Part shown: positions 47,533 through 47,839 of the stretch, in pieces
Position numbering within the stretch: position 1 is the first letter of the stretch
Layout: every line of letters starts with the position of its first letter
Assembly: GCA_045580105.1 (NCBI GenBank)
Contig: JAZNNH010000034.1
Location: forward strand, 1 to 47,839
Source of the DNA: RGIG5579 sp045580105
GTDB lineage: Bacteria; Bacillota; Clostridia; Oscillospirales; SIG627
Length of the DNA stretch: 47,839 nt
Direction: 5' to 3'
Notes under the pieces: model-generated
Database searches by the model: none
Seen by the model: the letters and a program-made list of their open reading frames with translations, nothing else
Told to the model about the DNA's origin: nothing
Made by a program: the position numbers and the translations under genes

Positions 47533-47839
47533 GCTTTGGCCTCCCCCATCTGAGAATGTGCAATTTCCTGATAAACGAGGCAGGTTTCGGAAAGCGTTTT
47601 GTCGTTGCCTTTTCCGATCAATTCCCCGTGCTCCAAAACCAAGATCAGATCGGCGGAGCGAATGGAACTGATGCGCTGTGCCACCACTACGCAGGTGGAG
47701 TTGCCGTGATGCTCCTTGATCGCCGAGCGCAGGGCGGCATCGGTCTTATAGTCAAGGGCAGAGGAGGAGTCGTCCAAGATGAGAATGTCAGGATTCGCTG
47801 CGAGCGCACGGGAAATGAGCACGCGCTGGCGCTGACCGC
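47529..47839 (-). CDS. ABC exporter half-transporter, degenerate site (start outside window)
   Basis: Only the last 103 codons are in the window: the tail of the ATPase domain from the GQRQRV part of the LSGGQ motif on. Walker B is ILILDDSSSALD with Asp where the catalytic Glu should be, and the switch histidine is Gln (VVVAQRISSI). Both changes mark the non-hydrolysing site of heterodimeric exporters. Coupled with the downstream half at 45727-47532. The N-terminal part and promoter lie beyond the edge. Confidence 0.88.
   Translation of the reverse strand, partial: GQRQRVLISRALAANPDILILDDSSSALDYKTDAALRSAIKEHHGNSTCVVVAQRISSIRSADLILVLEHGELIGKGNDKTLSETCLVYQEIAHSQMGEAKA

Overview
The window is about 48 kb from a spore-forming, low-to-mid GC Gram-positive bacterium, most likely an uncultured gut Clostridia (Oscillospirales/Christensenellales-like). 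The evidence is the spoIIAA-spoIIAB-sigF operon, strong AGGAGG ribosome sites, consensus sigma-A promoters with 17-bp spacers, lipobox lipoproteins, and Firmicutes-type ThiI, ComF and QueT. The lineage is an inference; no rRNA is present.

Layout. 1-4.4 kb: a secreted cohesin-like protein (cut by the window edge) coupled to a WYL regulator, a patatin-like lipase, tRNA-Glu(CTC) and an S1-domain protein. 4.4-10.7 kb, minus strand: a CPBP protease in frame with peptidyl-tRNA hydrolase, the ThiI/cysteine desulfurase pair and topoisomerase III. 10.8-15.1 kb, plus strand: a tightly overlapping operon of a YwiB/DUF1934 protein, two envelope proteins of unknown function, a family 2 glycosyltransferase and a DUF308-type membrane protein. 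15.2-17.3 kb: two paralogous surface proteins, one anchored by a helix and one by lipid. 17.6-19.8 kb: queT under a probable preQ1-I riboswitch, a His-rich protein and ddl. 19.8-24.6 kb: an intergenic zone with a perfect 20-bp inverted repeat, then uxuA-kdgA-kdgK (mannonate to pyruvate plus glyceraldehyde-3-phosphate) and a membrane/coiled-coil protein.

24.6-25.75 kb: an AT-rich islet with an Xre regulator and a tandem hairpin array, then tRNA-fMet and tRNA-Leu(TAA). 25.96-28.1 kb: pssA-psd-comF. 28.5-31.0 kb: rnfC-rnfD without the rest of the Rnf cluster. 31.0-33.4 kb: exoA, then the sigma-F operon. 33.4-42.8 kb: a nine-gene aromatic operon holding all seven shikimate steps plus the Phe and Tyr branches, led by a 28-codon leader peptide with four consecutive Phe/Tyr codons and a terminator/antiterminator. 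42.9-47.8 kb, minus strand: an MFS transporter, a conserved unknown, a leucine-rich-repeat lipoprotein and a heterodimeric ABC exporter, the second half of which runs off the window.

The most interesting signals are the single Phe/Tyr attenuator placed to control the whole aromatic pathway, an orphan RnfCD pair whose RnfD appears to lack the flavin-attachment motif, the CPBP-Pth in-frame fusion with an internal ribosome site, a modular intergenic repeat present four times always in the direction of transcription, and the seven-hairpin array next to the Xre gene.
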